A stretch of 64,000 nucleotides of DNA from Candidatus Obscuribacterales bacterium (GTDB taxonomy: Bacteria; Cyanobacteriota; Vampirovibrionia; Obscuribacterales; Obscuribacteraceae), in assembly GCA_031292355.1 (NCBI GenBank), contig JARLHI010000058.1, positions 1 to 64,000 of the forward strand. Direction: 5' to 3'. Within the stretch, counting starts at the first letter, position 1; every line of letters starts with the position of its first letter. Position numbers and translations under genes: made by a program. Below the pieces are notes generated by a model, which made no database searches, was not told the origin of the DNA, and was given only the letters and a program-made list of their open reading frames with translations. Below, piece by piece: positions 37,036 through 46,604 of the stretch.

Positions 37036-37794
37036 ATGCAAATTGCAAAATCCATGATTTTAAGGCTCATCTCCGTGGGCGCGCTGTTTCCAGGGCTGCT
37101 CGGCAGCTCGGTTCTATCGGCTTTCGCTCAGAAGGACAGTCGGGGCTGGGACGGCACGTCCAGCTCAATCTACAGCACACCTTCTTACGACTCAACATCA
37201 ACCGGCTCATCATCTGGTTCTTATGGTGCACCGTCTCATGGCGTATTTGCCCCATTTGGACGCGTGGCGCCCTCGGGTTCCAGCTCAAATAGAAGTGTGC
37301 CCTATGGCAACCCAAATGCCAAGTATACGCCTGCGCCGAATTTGTCTTTTCAAGAGCAACAGATTCGCAACAAGCAGCGCGAACAACAGCTGATGCAGCA
37401 ACAAGCTTCTCAACCGGTGAATCCATCAACACTTCAAGCACAACGCTGGCAGGATGAATGGCGTCAACAGCACCCTGGTGAATCAATGCCCAATGCCGGT
37501 CAGCTTCAAAAAATGCACTCCACTGAAATTCAAAACAGCATAACTAATGGTTTTGCTGCAATGCGGCAGCGCCAATCTGCGAAGTCTCGTGAAGAATACG
37601 ATTTGGCGACTCAGATATCCAAGCGAAATGCAGCCCAAAGTGGTGTGCCTTGGTCAAAAGCTCAGTTTGACAGAGATTACGAACAGTCGCATATTGACCA
37701 CGCCAAGGCCTATTTAGAAGCCGTCAGGCAAGCGGGCGAAATCGGTGAGATGCAGGAAGAAGATAGAAAACGGCGCGAAATATATCGTCCCTAA
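37036..37794 (+). CDS. Secreted Gln/Ser-rich hypothetical protein, ~252 aa
   Basis: The start is placed at the ATG at 37036 because it opens a signal peptide (MQIAKSMILRLISVGALF then SVLSAFAQ); the frame is open from 36901 but those residues are polar and unlike a signal. After cleavage comes a Ser/Gly/Tyr-rich linker, then a Gln-rich helical region (QEQQIRNKQREQQLMQQQ), then charged helices. Probably periplasmic. No family recognised. Confidence 0.65.
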   Translation: MQIAKSMILRLISVGALFPGLLGSSVLSAFAQKDSRGWDGTSSSIYSTPSYDSTSTGSSSGSYGAPSHGVFAPFGRVAPSGSSSNRSVPYGNPNAKYTPAPNLSFQEQQIRNKQREQQLMQQQASQPVNPSTLQAQRWQDEWRQQHPGESMPNAGQLQKMHSTEIQNSITNGFAAMRQRQSAKSREEYDLATQISKRNAAQSGVPWSKAQFDRDYEQSHIDHAKAYLEAVRQAGEIGEMQEEDRKRREIYRP

Positions 37795-37841
37795 ACTAGA
37801 AGAAATGGAGCGTGAGCTTTGCGACCGCAGATAAGGTGAAA

Positions 37842-38744
37842 TCACCGTTTTCGCTTTAATGCTTCTAGTTCATCGAGAGTGCGCGGCCAGTCAGATTTGA
37901 GCACACGCGACAAGCTGCGGTCTGCAAGAGGCTTACCTTCCGTCTGACACTTTGCACAGTAATTCGTCTCATTGTCTGCATAACGAATTCGTTGAATGGT
38001 TTCGTTGCAAACCGGACACGGTTGTCCAAGCTTGCCATGGACCGCCATCTCTGGTCGAAATGCCGTTACCTTTTTCGGGAACTCTTTGTCGGCTTCTGTG
38101 CACAAACGGTCGATCCAAAGTTTGAGAACATCGCGGGTTGATACATATAATCGGTCCCATTCTTCTGGCTTTAACTTTTGAGTCAGCAAGACCGGCGACA
38201 GCTTTGCCGCGTGCAGAATTTCGTCTGAATACGCGTTGCCGATACCACTTAAGATACGGGGATCTGTCAACGCACGTTTCAATGTGCGATTCTCGGCAGT
38301 GAGTGCATCTTTGAATTTGTTTTGATCGCTATCGAATATCTCTATGCCACCGGGGTCCATCTCTTCGAGAGCTTTATCGCCTTGCACCACGTGTAGTGAA
38401 GCGCGATGTTTGCTCCCAGCCTCGGTGAAAATCAGAGTACCATCGGCAAAATCGAACGCCGCCAGGCCAGATTTTCCCCCGGCTTTTGCATCCGGCGCGC
38501 GCCACTGCAATCGGCCTGCAATCATCAGGTGCATAACGAGCCAAAGGTCATTTTCAAAACCTATCGCTATCCGTTTTCCGATCCGCTTGAAACGAGTAAC
38601 TTGTTTGTTAGTCAGTTCCTCGATCGGTGGCACAGCTGTGCGCAGTAAAAATGGGCTTCCTATGCGTGTCCTTAACAGACGTCGTCCCAAAATCTTACCT
38701 TCGAGCGCGTGAATGTAGGCTTTGATGTCCGGAAGCTCTGGCAT
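37842..38744 (-). CDS. Fpg/Nei-family DNA glycosylase, 300 aa
   Basis: Base-excision repair enzyme that removes oxidised bases and nicks the abasic site. N-terminal PELPD catalytic tip (Pro2, Glu3), DNA-binding lysine in GKRIAIGF, H2TH region IGNAYSDEILHAA, and a C-terminal zinc finger CPVCNETIQRI ... YCAKCQTEGK. AAGGGC lies six bases before the ATG. It departs from classical MutM in several places (PELPDIKAY rather than PELPEVE), so it may be one of the Fpg-like paralogs instead of MutM itself. About 30 residues longer than E. coli MutM. Confidence 0.92.
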   Translation of the reverse strand: MPELPDIKAYIHALEGKILGRRLLRTRIGSPFLLRTAVPPIEELTNKQVTRFKRIGKRIAIGFENDLWLVMHLMIAGRLQWRAPDAKAGGKSGLAAFDFADGTLIFTEAGSKHRASLHVVQGDKALEEMDPGGIEIFDSDQNKFKDALTAENRTLKRALTDPRILSGIGNAYSDEILHAAKLSPVLLTQKLKPEEWDRLYVSTRDVLKLWIDRLCTEADKEFPKKVTAFRPEMAVHGKLGQPCPVCNETIQRIRYADNETNYCAKCQTEGKPLADRSLSRVLKSDWPRTLDELEALKRKR

Positions 38745-38971
38745 GTTTGCCCTTTCTTATTGCCTTTTTTTGTGAAGCCAATATACAGAAGAGGGGATCA
38801 CTATGCAAGTCAACATTGCAGACTCCAGTCTCTATGGAGCCTCGTATGGGCTCTTGCATCTTTTGCAAATTGGAAGAATGACAGCAGACGTTTTAACGCT
38901 GTGCCACCCGGCATGACGATACGAAGTGGTAGCATCTAAAATCACTGTTGTGTTTTGCGAGGAGTATCAAA

Positions 38972-39874
38972 ATGAGTAGAGAACGCGAAGCCATTTCTAT
39001 AAATGGCTGGATTGCACTGGGTATTCATCTGTTACTCGTTGCATGCACCCTGTTCATGTATGGGACCGCTATTCGTGGTGCTGCTGACTACCTTTGTCAT
39101 CCAACCACTGTCGCCCAAGAGTATGCGAGTTTGGCGCCGATGATTCCTGTAATTTTCCTTCTCGCCTTTTTGATATTTCTGCTCAAGGGCTATTTCACGC
39201 TTCCTCCAAATAGTGCAAGCGTAATGATGTTCTTTGGTTCATATGCAGGTACGGTTCGACATGCCGGTCTGCACTGGACGATCCCGTTTTTTAAGCGAAA
39301 TACACTGTCGCTTCGATTGCAAAGTATCCAGGGACCTGTCTTAAAAGTGAACGACAAGCAAGGCAATCCCATCGAAATTTCGCTCGTATTGGTTTATCAC
39401 ATAGAAGACACCGCGCAGGCGCAATTTGATGTTCATAACTTCAAAGAATATGTTTCTATTCAAAGTGAGTCTGCCCTGCGTCATCTTGCCACCAATTACG
39501 CCTACGACCATGCTGATGGCGAAGAATTGACATTGCGCGCGAGCACCGACGTGGTCTCGCAAGCGCTGCAAGTCGAGTTGCAAGAACGCCTATCGAAAGC
39601 TGGTGCCCGTGTCGATGAGGCGAGAATTACACATCTTGCCTATGCTCCAGAAATTGCGATGGCGATGTTGAGACGCCAGCAAGCGTTTGCTGTGATTGCT
39701 GCCCGCCGGCAAATAGTTGAAGGAGCAGTAAGCATAGTCAATTCAACACTACTGGAATTGAGTAAACAGGACCTCGTCGAATTCAACAACGACCGCAAGG
39801 CGGCAATGGTGAGCAACCTGCTGGTAGTGCTTTGCAGTGAGTCGCAAGTTCAGCCGGTTATCAACGCTAGCTGA
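38972..39874 (+). CDS. SPFH/Band-7 (prohibitin-like) membrane protein, 300 aa
   Basis: The start at the ATG at 38972 is supported by GAGGAG seven bases upstream. Two N-terminal transmembrane helices (~10-32 and ~50-72), then the SPFH domain: LPPNSASVMMFFGSYAGTVR, GLHWTIPFFKRNTLSLR, VNDKQGNPIEISLVLVYHIE and LQERLSKAGARVDEARITHL. Forms oligomers organising membrane microdomains or protecting membrane proteases. No NfeD partner adjacent. Confidence 0.92.
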   Translation: MSREREAISINGWIALGIHLLLVACTLFMYGTAIRGAADYLCHPTTVAQEYASLAPMIPVIFLLAFLIFLLKGYFTLPPNSASVMMFFGSYAGTVRHAGLHWTIPFFKRNTLSLRLQSIQGPVLKVNDKQGNPIEISLVLVYHIEDTAQAQFDVHNFKEYVSIQSESALRHLATNYAYDHADGEELTLRASTDVVSQALQVELQERLSKAGARVDEARITHLAYAPEIAMAMLRRQQAFAVIAARRQIVEGAVSIVNSTLLELSKQDLVEFNNDRKAAMVSNLLVVLCSESQVQPVINAS

Positions 39875-40061
39875 CGGCTTTCATAGAAAAATTGTCCATC
39901 CAGTCTTGCCGATTAAAACAAAGAGGACTGTTCCGCGAAGATGCTTGTGACGGGTGCGGCTATCAAGTTTTTTCTACCAGCCGCCGATTGAGAAGTGACA
40001 TGTACTTCGATGCCATTAAGTGGGTGCTAGTGAGCGTTGGAAAGAATATTTTCTCACCTGA

Positions 40062-42293
40062 ATGGGTAAAAAAGATCATCCAGCTCATTTGCAAAATTAT
40101 AAGATGACTGAACTACAGAAATCCGATGACCACATTCAAAATCATGAAGTGAACGACACGCCAAAACCGTTGGTGAGTTCAGATGCCAGCGCCGTGCGCA
40201 ACGCTTCAGGAGCAGAAATTGTGGATGCTCGCAAGGGCAACAATCAGGATGGTTCAGCCTGGCTGGATAAAGGCATTCCGAAGCCTGTCGACTACAAATC
40301 GATTCGTCTGGTGAACTTGGGAACGATAGCGCAACTCTCGAAAGTACAAAGAGGCGCAGAAAGTCTCAAGCCCAAATCAGAGCAGCACATCACTTTCAAT
40401 GAGTTGTTGACTTTAGAAAAGGCAGGCAATCTCGATGCAAGACACTTAGTGAATGAAATTGATGCCGCTTATCAATTTCCTAGCAGAGACCTGAAGAAAG
40501 CGACATTGAGCACAATTCAAGACACCGCGGACAGGGTTTTTCAACGCGGCCAGTATGCTGAGAGTCTCCGTGACCCTTCGTTGCCATCTCGCTCTGATTC
40601 GGGCTGCACCTTTATGATGGAGCCCAGGATGCCAATACGCCAATTGAGCAAATCCGAAAAGATTGAAGAAGACGCGAAGTCTCATGGACAGAAGCATTTG
40701 ACACCTCTTGAACTAGAAGGGGCTGCTACAAGAGGTGATAAGCATGCAGCACTTTTGAGCAAAGAAATTGATGTCGCTTGCAGTGTCAGCTCCCCTGAGC
40801 AACGCAATTCTATACTGGCAGATGTGCAGAATCGCGCAGATAGGTATTATCGACGGGGAGAGTATTTCATTGCACCTGCTCAAGAAAGCAAACCAGGCGT
40901 AATTGATCAGTTCAAGTCAATTATTGGTGGCGTTTTTAGCAAAGAACAGAAGCGTGAAGAGATATCTGAACCGACGGTCAAGCCGGAGGCAGGCGAGCAG
41001 GTTAAAAAGCCGCTACAAGGTCACTTAGAGGTCAACCAGGTTGATTTAAAGCAGACATTTATGAATGCCGCCAATGCATCAATCGATAAGCAGTACAGTG
41101 ACTTGGGTCCAGCTGCTCTACGAGGTGTGGGGCAGGCAGTAACTAATGTTGGTGAAACACTAGTATTTGGTGCAAGCGCCGCTGCAGACGGCGTCAAACT
41201 CATGGGGCAAACTTTCAACTATGACTATGAAGCAGCAACAGGAAAACTAAGCGCAGACGCTTCCGCCCAGGTGGTGATGAAGTCAGAATCTGACTGGATC
41301 AAGCGATATGCAGCTCCTGTTGCTCAGGGCATCGAAAAGTCACTTGAGCCGATGACCAAGGATGCTGAAGACATTGGTTTTACAGGCGACTATGAGCGCC
41401 TGGCTACTGATCCGATTAAATACGTTGGTGAGCAGTACGAGCAGTTTTCATCACAAACCGCGCCGAAGCAAGTGGAACAGCTAACAACTTTTGGTGCTGA
41501 GAACTTTCTTACTGGCGAGCTTATAAAAAGCGCTGATCATTTCGCAGAGGCAGCCAAAGGTATAGGTGGAGCCGCCGGGAAGAGTATGGGGGACGCATTT
41601 GCAGATCTCGCAACACCGGCATTGAAAATTGTTACGCCAGATGGCACAACTGGCGACAATTTTATTGCAATGTCTAAGGCGAACAAGACTGGCAGCAGCT
41701 CTGAACTCCCTAAACCAGGTATGGGTGGATTTCCGGAACCGCTCGACGAAAGTGGCAAGTCCGGAGATATTGTCGGAGAGGCAACCAGACAGATTCAATA
41801 TAAAATTGAAAAATATAGTGGGAGACCTCAGCGAACAGATTTGGGTAAGCTTCGTGAGCCTTATAAGTGGAAAACAATGAATGAGCACTTCTCATCAGAT
41901 GTTATTAGGCAGAGTCTCGATGATTCTTGCGTCGCGGCCGCAGGTGAGATGATCACTGTGGGGGAATTTCCAGAGAAGTTATTATTGGAAAAACTAGCCA
42001 CGCCAAGCGACATAGATAGCCTAGCCAAGCAGTTAGGCGATGGGTGGTCCTCTGCTGAACGTAAATTCAAGTCTTTTGCTGAAATTGGCGAACATGGGCC
42101 TTGGGCTGCTCAATTATTTGAGCCCTGTTGGCCCAAAAAAACGCCTCATGTTGTTGCCATCGATGGTTTAAACTCTGCTGGGAATGTTGTAATTCGTGAT
42201 CCTCTTGAAGGAACGAAGTATGAAATGGACCTTAATTATTTTGTTAGAGAAATTTGGACCGGCAAAGCGGCTTATCGCACAAAACCTAAGTAG
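40062..42293 (+). CDS. Polymorphic-toxin-like protein with C-terminal C39/papain-like domain, 743 aa
   Basis: Start uncertain (40062 or ATG at 40104; neither has a Shine-Dalgarno). Residues ~1-300 hold two copies of a helical module (LDARHLVNEIDAAYQFP and KHAALLSKEIDVACSVSS). A central region ~320-560 includes Ala/Gly-rich helices suited to delivery. The C-terminal ~130 residues look like a C39/papain-fold peptidase: DDSCVAAAGEM with Cys near 623, HVVAIDG with His near 696, and IRDPLEG as the Asp-containing third element. This is the pattern of toxin-associated cysteine peptidases. A small gene follows after 6 bases, as expected for immunity. Function inferred from layout. Confidence 0.75.
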   Translation: MGKKDHPAHLQNYKMTELQKSDDHIQNHEVNDTPKPLVSSDASAVRNASGAEIVDARKGNNQDGSAWLDKGIPKPVDYKSIRLVNLGTIAQLSKVQRGAESLKPKSEQHITFNELLTLEKAGNLDARHLVNEIDAAYQFPSRDLKKATLSTIQDTADRVFQRGQYAESLRDPSLPSRSDSGCTFMMEPRMPIRQLSKSEKIEEDAKSHGQKHLTPLELEGAATRGDKHAALLSKEIDVACSVSSPEQRNSILADVQNRADRYYRRGEYFIAPAQESKPGVIDQFKSIIGGVFSKEQKREEISEPTVKPEAGEQVKKPLQGHLEVNQVDLKQTFMNAANASIDKQYSDLGPAALRGVGQAVTNVGETLVFGASAAADGVKLMGQTFNYDYEAATGKLSADASAQVVMKSESDWIKRYAAPVAQGIEKSLEPMTKDAEDIGFTGDYERLATDPIKYVGEQYEQFSSQTAPKQVEQLTTFGAENFLTGELIKSADHFAEAAKGIGGAAGKSMGDAFADLATPALKIVTPDGTTGDNFIAMSKANKTGSSSELPKPGMGGFPEPLDESGKSGDIVGEATRQIQYKIEKYSGRPQRTDLGKLREPYKWKTMNEHFSSDVIRQSLDDSCVAAAGEMITVGEFPEKLLLEKLATPSDIDSLAKQLGDGWSSAERKFKSFAEIGEHGPWAAQLFEPCWPKKTPHVVAIDGLNSAGNVVIRDPLEGTKYEMDLNYFVREIWTGKAAYRTKPK

Positions 42294-42299
42294 GGATAA

Positions 42300-42713
42300 A
42301 TGGCAAGGATCGAAGAGAAATATCTGCAGCAACTTAGAGACGCCGGACTTTTCGTCTCACATCCTTATTCACCGAAGCACGGATGGCCAGACGGGGTACG
42401 GGTTGGCAAACCCACTTCAACACCTGGTAATTCTATACCTGGTTATCGTGATGGGGGTTATCTAGTAATTGGCGACGCGCCGTTACCGCCCGAGATGAAT
42501 GCACCGATGGTGGTGCTTTGCTCGCACGGTGGCGCCTGGTGGGTGTATTCTTGGGACTTCGACGGTGGCTTCATGCCATCAGACTTTGTCAATGAGTGGT
42601 CAAGCCCAGAACAGGCCGTCGCCGACATTTTAGATTTGTACTTCGGTGACCCGCAAAGGATGCAGGCGAAAGCTGAGGCGAAAATGAAACCAAGACACAG
42701 CCCGAGCACCTAG
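42300..42713 (+). CDS. Putative immunity protein of the adjacent toxin, 137 aa
   Basis: Small soluble protein starting six bases after the toxin stop (start ATG at 42300; GTAGGGATAA in front). Contains GYLVIGDAPLPPEMNAPMVV, WWVYSWDFDGGF and EQAVADILDLYFG, with an alpha/beta layout. No family recognised for certain. Position, size and tight coupling fit an immunity protein for the C39-like toxin (inference). A degenerate copy of its first codons occurs at 42757. Confidence 0.65.
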   Translation: MARIEEKYLQQLRDAGLFVSHPYSPKHGWPDGVRVGKPTSTPGNSIPGYRDGGYLVIGDAPLPPEMNAPMVVLCSHGGAWWVYSWDFDGGFMPSDFVNEWSSPEQAVADILDLYFGDPQRMQAKAEAKMKPRHSPST

Positions 42714-42756
42714 CAACAGAAATAGCTCTGGATGAAATTTTGCGGGAAGGTGTTAG

Positions 42757-42876
42757 ATGGCAAAGGTCGAAAGGAACTATCTGCACGCTTCCTGTCGCTA
42801 CTGTCAGTCGAACACAGCAAGAACAAAACCGACCTTACGAGTGAAAGCAAGTCATAGTCAGTACGCTCTCTTTTGA
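42757..42876 (+). pseudogene. Truncated second immunity-like start
   Basis: ATG GCA AAG GTC GAA AGG AAC TAT at 42757 encodes MAKVERNYLHA, closely matching MARIEEKYLQQ at the start of the 42300 gene, with GGAAGG six bases upstream. The frame then diverges (39 codons to TGA). It looks like the remains of a tandem duplicate immunity gene. Confidence 0.45.
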
Positions 42877-43000
42877 CACGGCACTCGCCAGATAAGAAAA
42901 CACCTACAGCGACCAACACTTCACACACTGTTGTCTGCCTCGCCATTGAGGCTCGCTAAACTTCTATGCTTGTGGAATCAACGATTCCTGGAGCTAAAGA

Positions 43001-44308
43001 ATGTTTGCACGTAGTGTCATAGCGACTTTGCTCGCTTCCTCATTGATTTTATGCACTGGAGAAACCCACAATATGGTTAATGCAAAAATTGCTTCAACAA
43101 CTTTTGAAGCACCTCAAAAATCCGCTCCACTGGTTGAGCAATATTTGCTCACCGGTAGATTGTCCGAAGGGGAAAAATCTCTCAAAGCGCATCTCACCGC
43201 GCACAGAAACGACGATCAGACTCGCTTTGGTCTTGGTTTGCTCCAGTTCCTTCAGGCGTTTGAAAGTGCTTCCCAACAAATATATTACTTCGGCATACGT
43301 AACTGGGAAGGGCAATTGCCGACTCATCTTGCTATGTTCAGATTGCCGGTCAATCAACAGCCGCACCAAATTTCATACCAACAGTTGCGCAAAATTTTCC
43401 TGGACTTCCACGATAAGGTTGCAGAAGCCGAGAGCACCCTCAGTGGTATCACTGCCAGTGACGTCACTTTGCCAATACATTTTGGCTTGATTGAACTTGA
43501 TTTTACCGGCCACGGCGAGGCGCAGAACGAAGACAAGCAAAGGCTCTGGGAGCTTTATTCTGTGGTTTCTCGGAATCAGCAAATAAGTGCGAGCGAAGCC
43601 GAGTCTTTTTTCATCAAATTCGACCGTGGCGATGTTCACTGGCTGCGTGGTTACTGTCACGTGTTTCTGGCATTGAGCAATATCGTTCTCGCATACAACA
43701 GCCACGCGAGCTTTGACTCTTCTGCGCACCTCTTTTTCGCTTGCGTTGATAGCCCCTACAAATTCTTGGCGCAACGACGCCTCAGTGACAAATCCGCAGG
43801 ATGGAGACCAAATTTGAATGAAATCTTTGACGTCGTAGCTGGCTTACATCACTTGCAATGCGAGGTCGTCGAGCCAGAACGCATGAAAGCAGCTCTAAAC
43901 GATCTTGAAGAAGTTGTTGCTCAGAGCCGAGAGAGCTGGCGTTGGATTATGGCAGAGACTGATGACGATCACGAATGGTTGCCGAATCCAAAACAAACTG
44001 GCGTCATACCCAATATGCAGGTCACAGACGAAATGGTCAGCTCCTGGATGGAAATCATGGATGAAAACGAGAAAATTCTTCAAGGCAAACTACTGATTCC
44101 ATTCTGGCGAGGCAACGATACCGAAACTGGTATTAACCTGCGAAAGGTCTTTCTCGAACCACGCACGTTCGACTTGTTCGATTGGATACAAGGCGTCGCT
44201 GCGCAGCCATATCTGGAAAAAGGGACTCTTAGCAAGGGCGATAACTGGACGCGCATGCGAAGTGGTTTCTCAAGCAATTTCCCTGGCTTCGTCCTCTATT
44301 TCAATTGA
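43001..44308 (+). CDS. Secreted hypothetical protein, 435 aa
   Basis: Signal peptide MFARSVIATLLASSLILCTG, possibly lipidated at the Cys. The mature part begins with a TPR-like helical repeat (LTGRLSEGEKSLKAHLTAHR, FGLGLLQFLQAFE), followed by a large mixed domain with conserved-looking IRNWEGQLP, HWLRGYCHVF and WRWIMAETDDDHEWLPNP near 320. No catalytic motif identified. Probably periplasmic. Family not named with confidence. Confidence 0.8.
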   Translation: MFARSVIATLLASSLILCTGETHNMVNAKIASTTFEAPQKSAPLVEQYLLTGRLSEGEKSLKAHLTAHRNDDQTRFGLGLLQFLQAFESASQQIYYFGIRNWEGQLPTHLAMFRLPVNQQPHQISYQQLRKIFLDFHDKVAEAESTLSGITASDVTLPIHFGLIELDFTGHGEAQNEDKQRLWELYSVVSRNQQISASEAESFFIKFDRGDVHWLRGYCHVFLALSNIVLAYNSHASFDSSAHLFFACVDSPYKFLAQRRLSDKSAGWRPNLNEIFDVVAGLHHLQCEVVEPERMKAALNDLEEVVAQSRESWRWIMAETDDDHEWLPNPKQTGVIPNMQVTDEMVSSWMEIMDENEKILQGKLLIPFWRGNDTETGINLRKVFLEPRTFDLFDWIQGVAAQPYLEKGTLSKGDNWTRMRSGFSSNFPGFVLYFN

Positions 44309-44335
44309 TCTTGATTTTATGCTGTCGAAAAATGC

Positions 44336-45397
44336 CTACCTGGAGGAAACCATCAGCTTTGCGCTAACCGAATTTTCGACGGGATACAGCTCAACTCCAG
44401 CTGCCATCAATTTCATCTTTAATTCAGGCATGGCTCTTGCCGCTGCATCTTCACCGGCGAAAATAGCGCGCTCGCCTTCAGAACTCTTTCGTGAAAGCAA
44501 CGAGATGCCTGTCACGTCCGGTTGAATGCAAACGTCTGCCGCTAGTTTTTGTCCCTCATCAATTTTTGCGAGCATCAGACTGACTATGCGTGATGACGTT
44601 TTAAATACGTGGCGATTCAATTTTTTGCGAACCGTACTTTCAATCCTTTCATCGACGTCGATTGCGATCACGAAGTCCGCCCCCAGCAATTTTGCCTGGT
44701 CCACTGGAAGATTGCAGATGGCGCCACCATCGACTAAAAGGGCATCTCCCATAGATACAGGCTTGCGCAATAAAGGAACTGCCGTACTTGCCTGAATGGC
44801 TTTCCCAAGATCTCCTTCTGTCAGCGTTCGCGTGCGCCCTTCCACTAAATCAGTGGTTACTGCTGCAAATTTTGGTCTCAAATTACTGATTTCACGCTGT
44901 TGCGCTGGAACGTAATTGTCTATGCTACGCGCAAGGTTTCCGCCGTCGTAGAGCCCCTGCGGTTTGCGCAGCATCAAATAAGAAACATTCATTTTGAGCG
45001 CTTGCACCGTTAGTGGTGCCGTATAGTAAGAAGAAATGAAGCAGCGAACTATATCTTTTTCAAGCCGCTCAGTGCTTACGCCCGCGCAATAAAGACCGCC
45101 CACGACAGCGCCCATGCTGGTGCCAACTACCATATCGATGGGGATACCTTCGCGCTCGAGGACGCGCAAAATTCCAACATGCGCCGCTCCACGCAGACCA
45201 CCCCCGCCAAGAACGAGAGCGACCTTCGGACGTTTCGGCTGTAGCTTGATGAAGTCATCGATCAAAACAGATTCCGCGCTCGGAATTTCTATTTGCGTTC
45301 GCTGCGAATTTTCTGCAACAACCGGCAAAGTCGAGCACAAGATTGCCGCCAGACTTAAAAAAGTTTTTGCACTATTTGGAAAATTTTTGTTTCTCAT
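44336..45397 (-). CDS. Secreted patatin-like phospholipase (RssA-type), 353 aa
   Basis: Signal peptide (FLSLAAILCSTLPVVA). Patatin domain ~60-330: oxyanion loop GGGGLRGAAHVG, nucleophile Ser in GTSMGAVVGGL, and the catalytic dyad Asp in LVDGGAICNLP. The family hydrolyses acyl lipids. AGGTG lies before the ATG. Its promoter region carries TTGACA-17-TAGTAT with a palindrome in the spacer (45461-45489), the same design as the promoter of the micro-membrane genes at 46533 onwards. It likely acts on envelope lipids. Confidence 0.92.
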   Translation of the reverse strand: MRNKNFPNSAKTFLSLAAILCSTLPVVAENSQRTQIEIPSAESVLIDDFIKLQPKRPKVALVLGGGGLRGAAHVGILRVLEREGIPIDMVVGTSMGAVVGGLYCAGVSTERLEKDIVRCFISSYYTAPLTVQALKMNVSYLMLRKPQGLYDGGNLARSIDNYVPAQQREISNLRPKFAAVTTDLVEGRTRTLTEGDLGKAIQASTAVPLLRKPVSMGDALLVDGGAICNLPVDQAKLLGADFVIAIDVDERIESTVRKKLNRHVFKTSSRIVSLMLAKIDEGQKLAADVCIQPDVTGISLLSRKSSEGERAIFAGEDAAARAMPELKMKLMAAGVELYPVENSVSAKLMVSSR

Positions 45398-45460
45398 GAG
45401 GCACCTATTACGCTTATTTAAACAGTAAAAAATTACCGATTTAATTGCGTAGATGCTTTA

Positions 45461-45489
45461 ATACTAGACCAGTCGTCTAGAGTTGTCAA
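45461..45489 (-). promoter_or_regulatory. Promoter with internal operator for the patatin gene
   Basis: On the minus strand TTGACA (45489-45484), 17-base spacer, TAGTAT (45466-45461). The spacer and its edges contain the perfect inverted repeat CTAGAC-CAGTC-GTCTAG (45464-45480), typical of TetR-family operators. Steric repression is implied. Confidence 0.7.
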
Positions 45490-45637
45490 CGCTCATCACA
45501 ACTGTGTTTCTAAATGACTCGCGGGAACAATTTGGGAACCATACCAAAAATCTCCGCCCCGCAGTTTTGTGACTAAAAAAACGACGACGACTTCTATTTA
45601 TTACACCCGGTTATTTGACACACGGAGGAAACAAACG

Positions 45638-45946
45638 GTGATTGTTTTTCTAGAACATCGAAACGAATTCTTTATTGAACTACTGCAGCAAGGACGCTAT
45701 ACGGACATAGTGGACGCAGCCAGAGACCTCGAATTGCCACTAATCATGCTTGTTTCTTTGATCTTTTCGCCGATTCTTACATTTGGTGACCGCGATTTAA
45801 AATTCATCGCTGAACGATTCGGTCAAAATATTGATGACTTCAAACGGCGATGGCTGCTATCGAATTCTAAGAATCTAGGACTGGGCGCAGCAATGGCCGA
45901 CATCGGCCCTTATATCGTTATCGATACTTCCGGCACTCAACGATAG
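45638..45946 (+). CDS. Hypothetical protein, 102 aa
   Basis: GTG start at 45638 preceded by GGAGGA eight bases upstream; the frame can be extended to 45569 but without a site. Reads MIVFLEHRNEFFIELL, then helical with one hydrophobic stretch (LPLIMLVSLIFSPIL), then charged. Lies between the two operator-bearing promoters. Function unknown. Confidence 0.65.
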   Translation: MIVFLEHRNEFFIELLQQGRYTDIVDAARDLELPLIMLVSLIFSPILTFGDRDLKFIAERFGQNIDDFKRRWLLSNSKNLGLGAAMADIGPYIVIDTSGTQR

Positions 45947-46007
45947 TTGTGGTTGTGCGTGATACTGGAGCCCGACGCGGATTTTCGAGAGCGTTGTCTA
46001 CCAGTTC

Positions 46008-46373
46008 CTACTTCTGATGTTCGAGCGGACCTTCGCTACATCCCACTCGAGTAACTTTGTGCGTTTTTTGATTGATAAGCATCCAGGACAGTTCGCGGTT
46101 CGCACTCACATCGGCATCGTGTTCATTGACGAGCGAAACTTTGTCCACTCCTGGAGTAACGTTGAAATCAACAAATGCGTTCAGACGGGCTGTTGGCAGG
46201 CCATTCGGCTCTCTCAAGGTCGGATGTTCTCGACTTTGATCGACTATCTTTGCATACGACTGAAACAACAGCTCATACGCGTCGACTGTAGCTGCCTGTC
46301 CTTTCTGACTCTCGACTAACACGTCACAGCCGTGTCCTTGCTCTGCCTTTTCACTTAAAGCTTTGAAATCCAT
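46008..46373 (-). CDS. Hypothetical protein, 121 aa
   Basis: AGGAG eight bases before the ATG at 46371-46373 supports the gene. Soluble and mixed alpha/beta (VLVESQKGQAATVDAYELLF, ARLNAFVDFNVTPG). No signal peptide, no recognised family. The plus-strand frame in the same place (46017-46319) is a shadow. Confidence 0.65.
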   Translation of the reverse strand: MDFKALSEKAEQGHGCDVLVESQKGQAATVDAYELLFQSYAKIVDQSREHPTLREPNGLPTARLNAFVDFNVTPGVDKVSLVNEHDADVSANRELSWMLINQKTHKVTRVGCSEGPLEHQK

Positions 46374-46506
46374 GTCGGCACTCCTGAGTCGGAAGAAGAT
46401 CTCTGAACCAAGATCCTTCGAACCCCTATTTTAGGAAGTAGACATTAAACAACAATGGTGATCCTACGCCTCAAGGCGCATATTGTTGGAACCATTTTTG
46501 GGGTAA

Positions 46507-46536
46507 TTGACAAAGTCTAGACGACTGGTCTACTAT
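46507..46536 (+). promoter_or_regulatory. Promoter with internal operator for two micro-membrane-protein genes
   Basis: TTGACA (46507-46512), 18-base spacer, TACTAT (46531-46536). The spacer holds TAGAC-GACTG-GTCTA (46518-46532), the same palindrome as the site at 45464-45480 on the other strand. Confidence 0.7.
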
Positions 46537-46604
46537 GAATAAAGCAAGTGAGTTTGCCGAGGGCAATTTCGAGAGAACTGTCAGGCGGCTCGCAGGAGGA
46601 ATTG

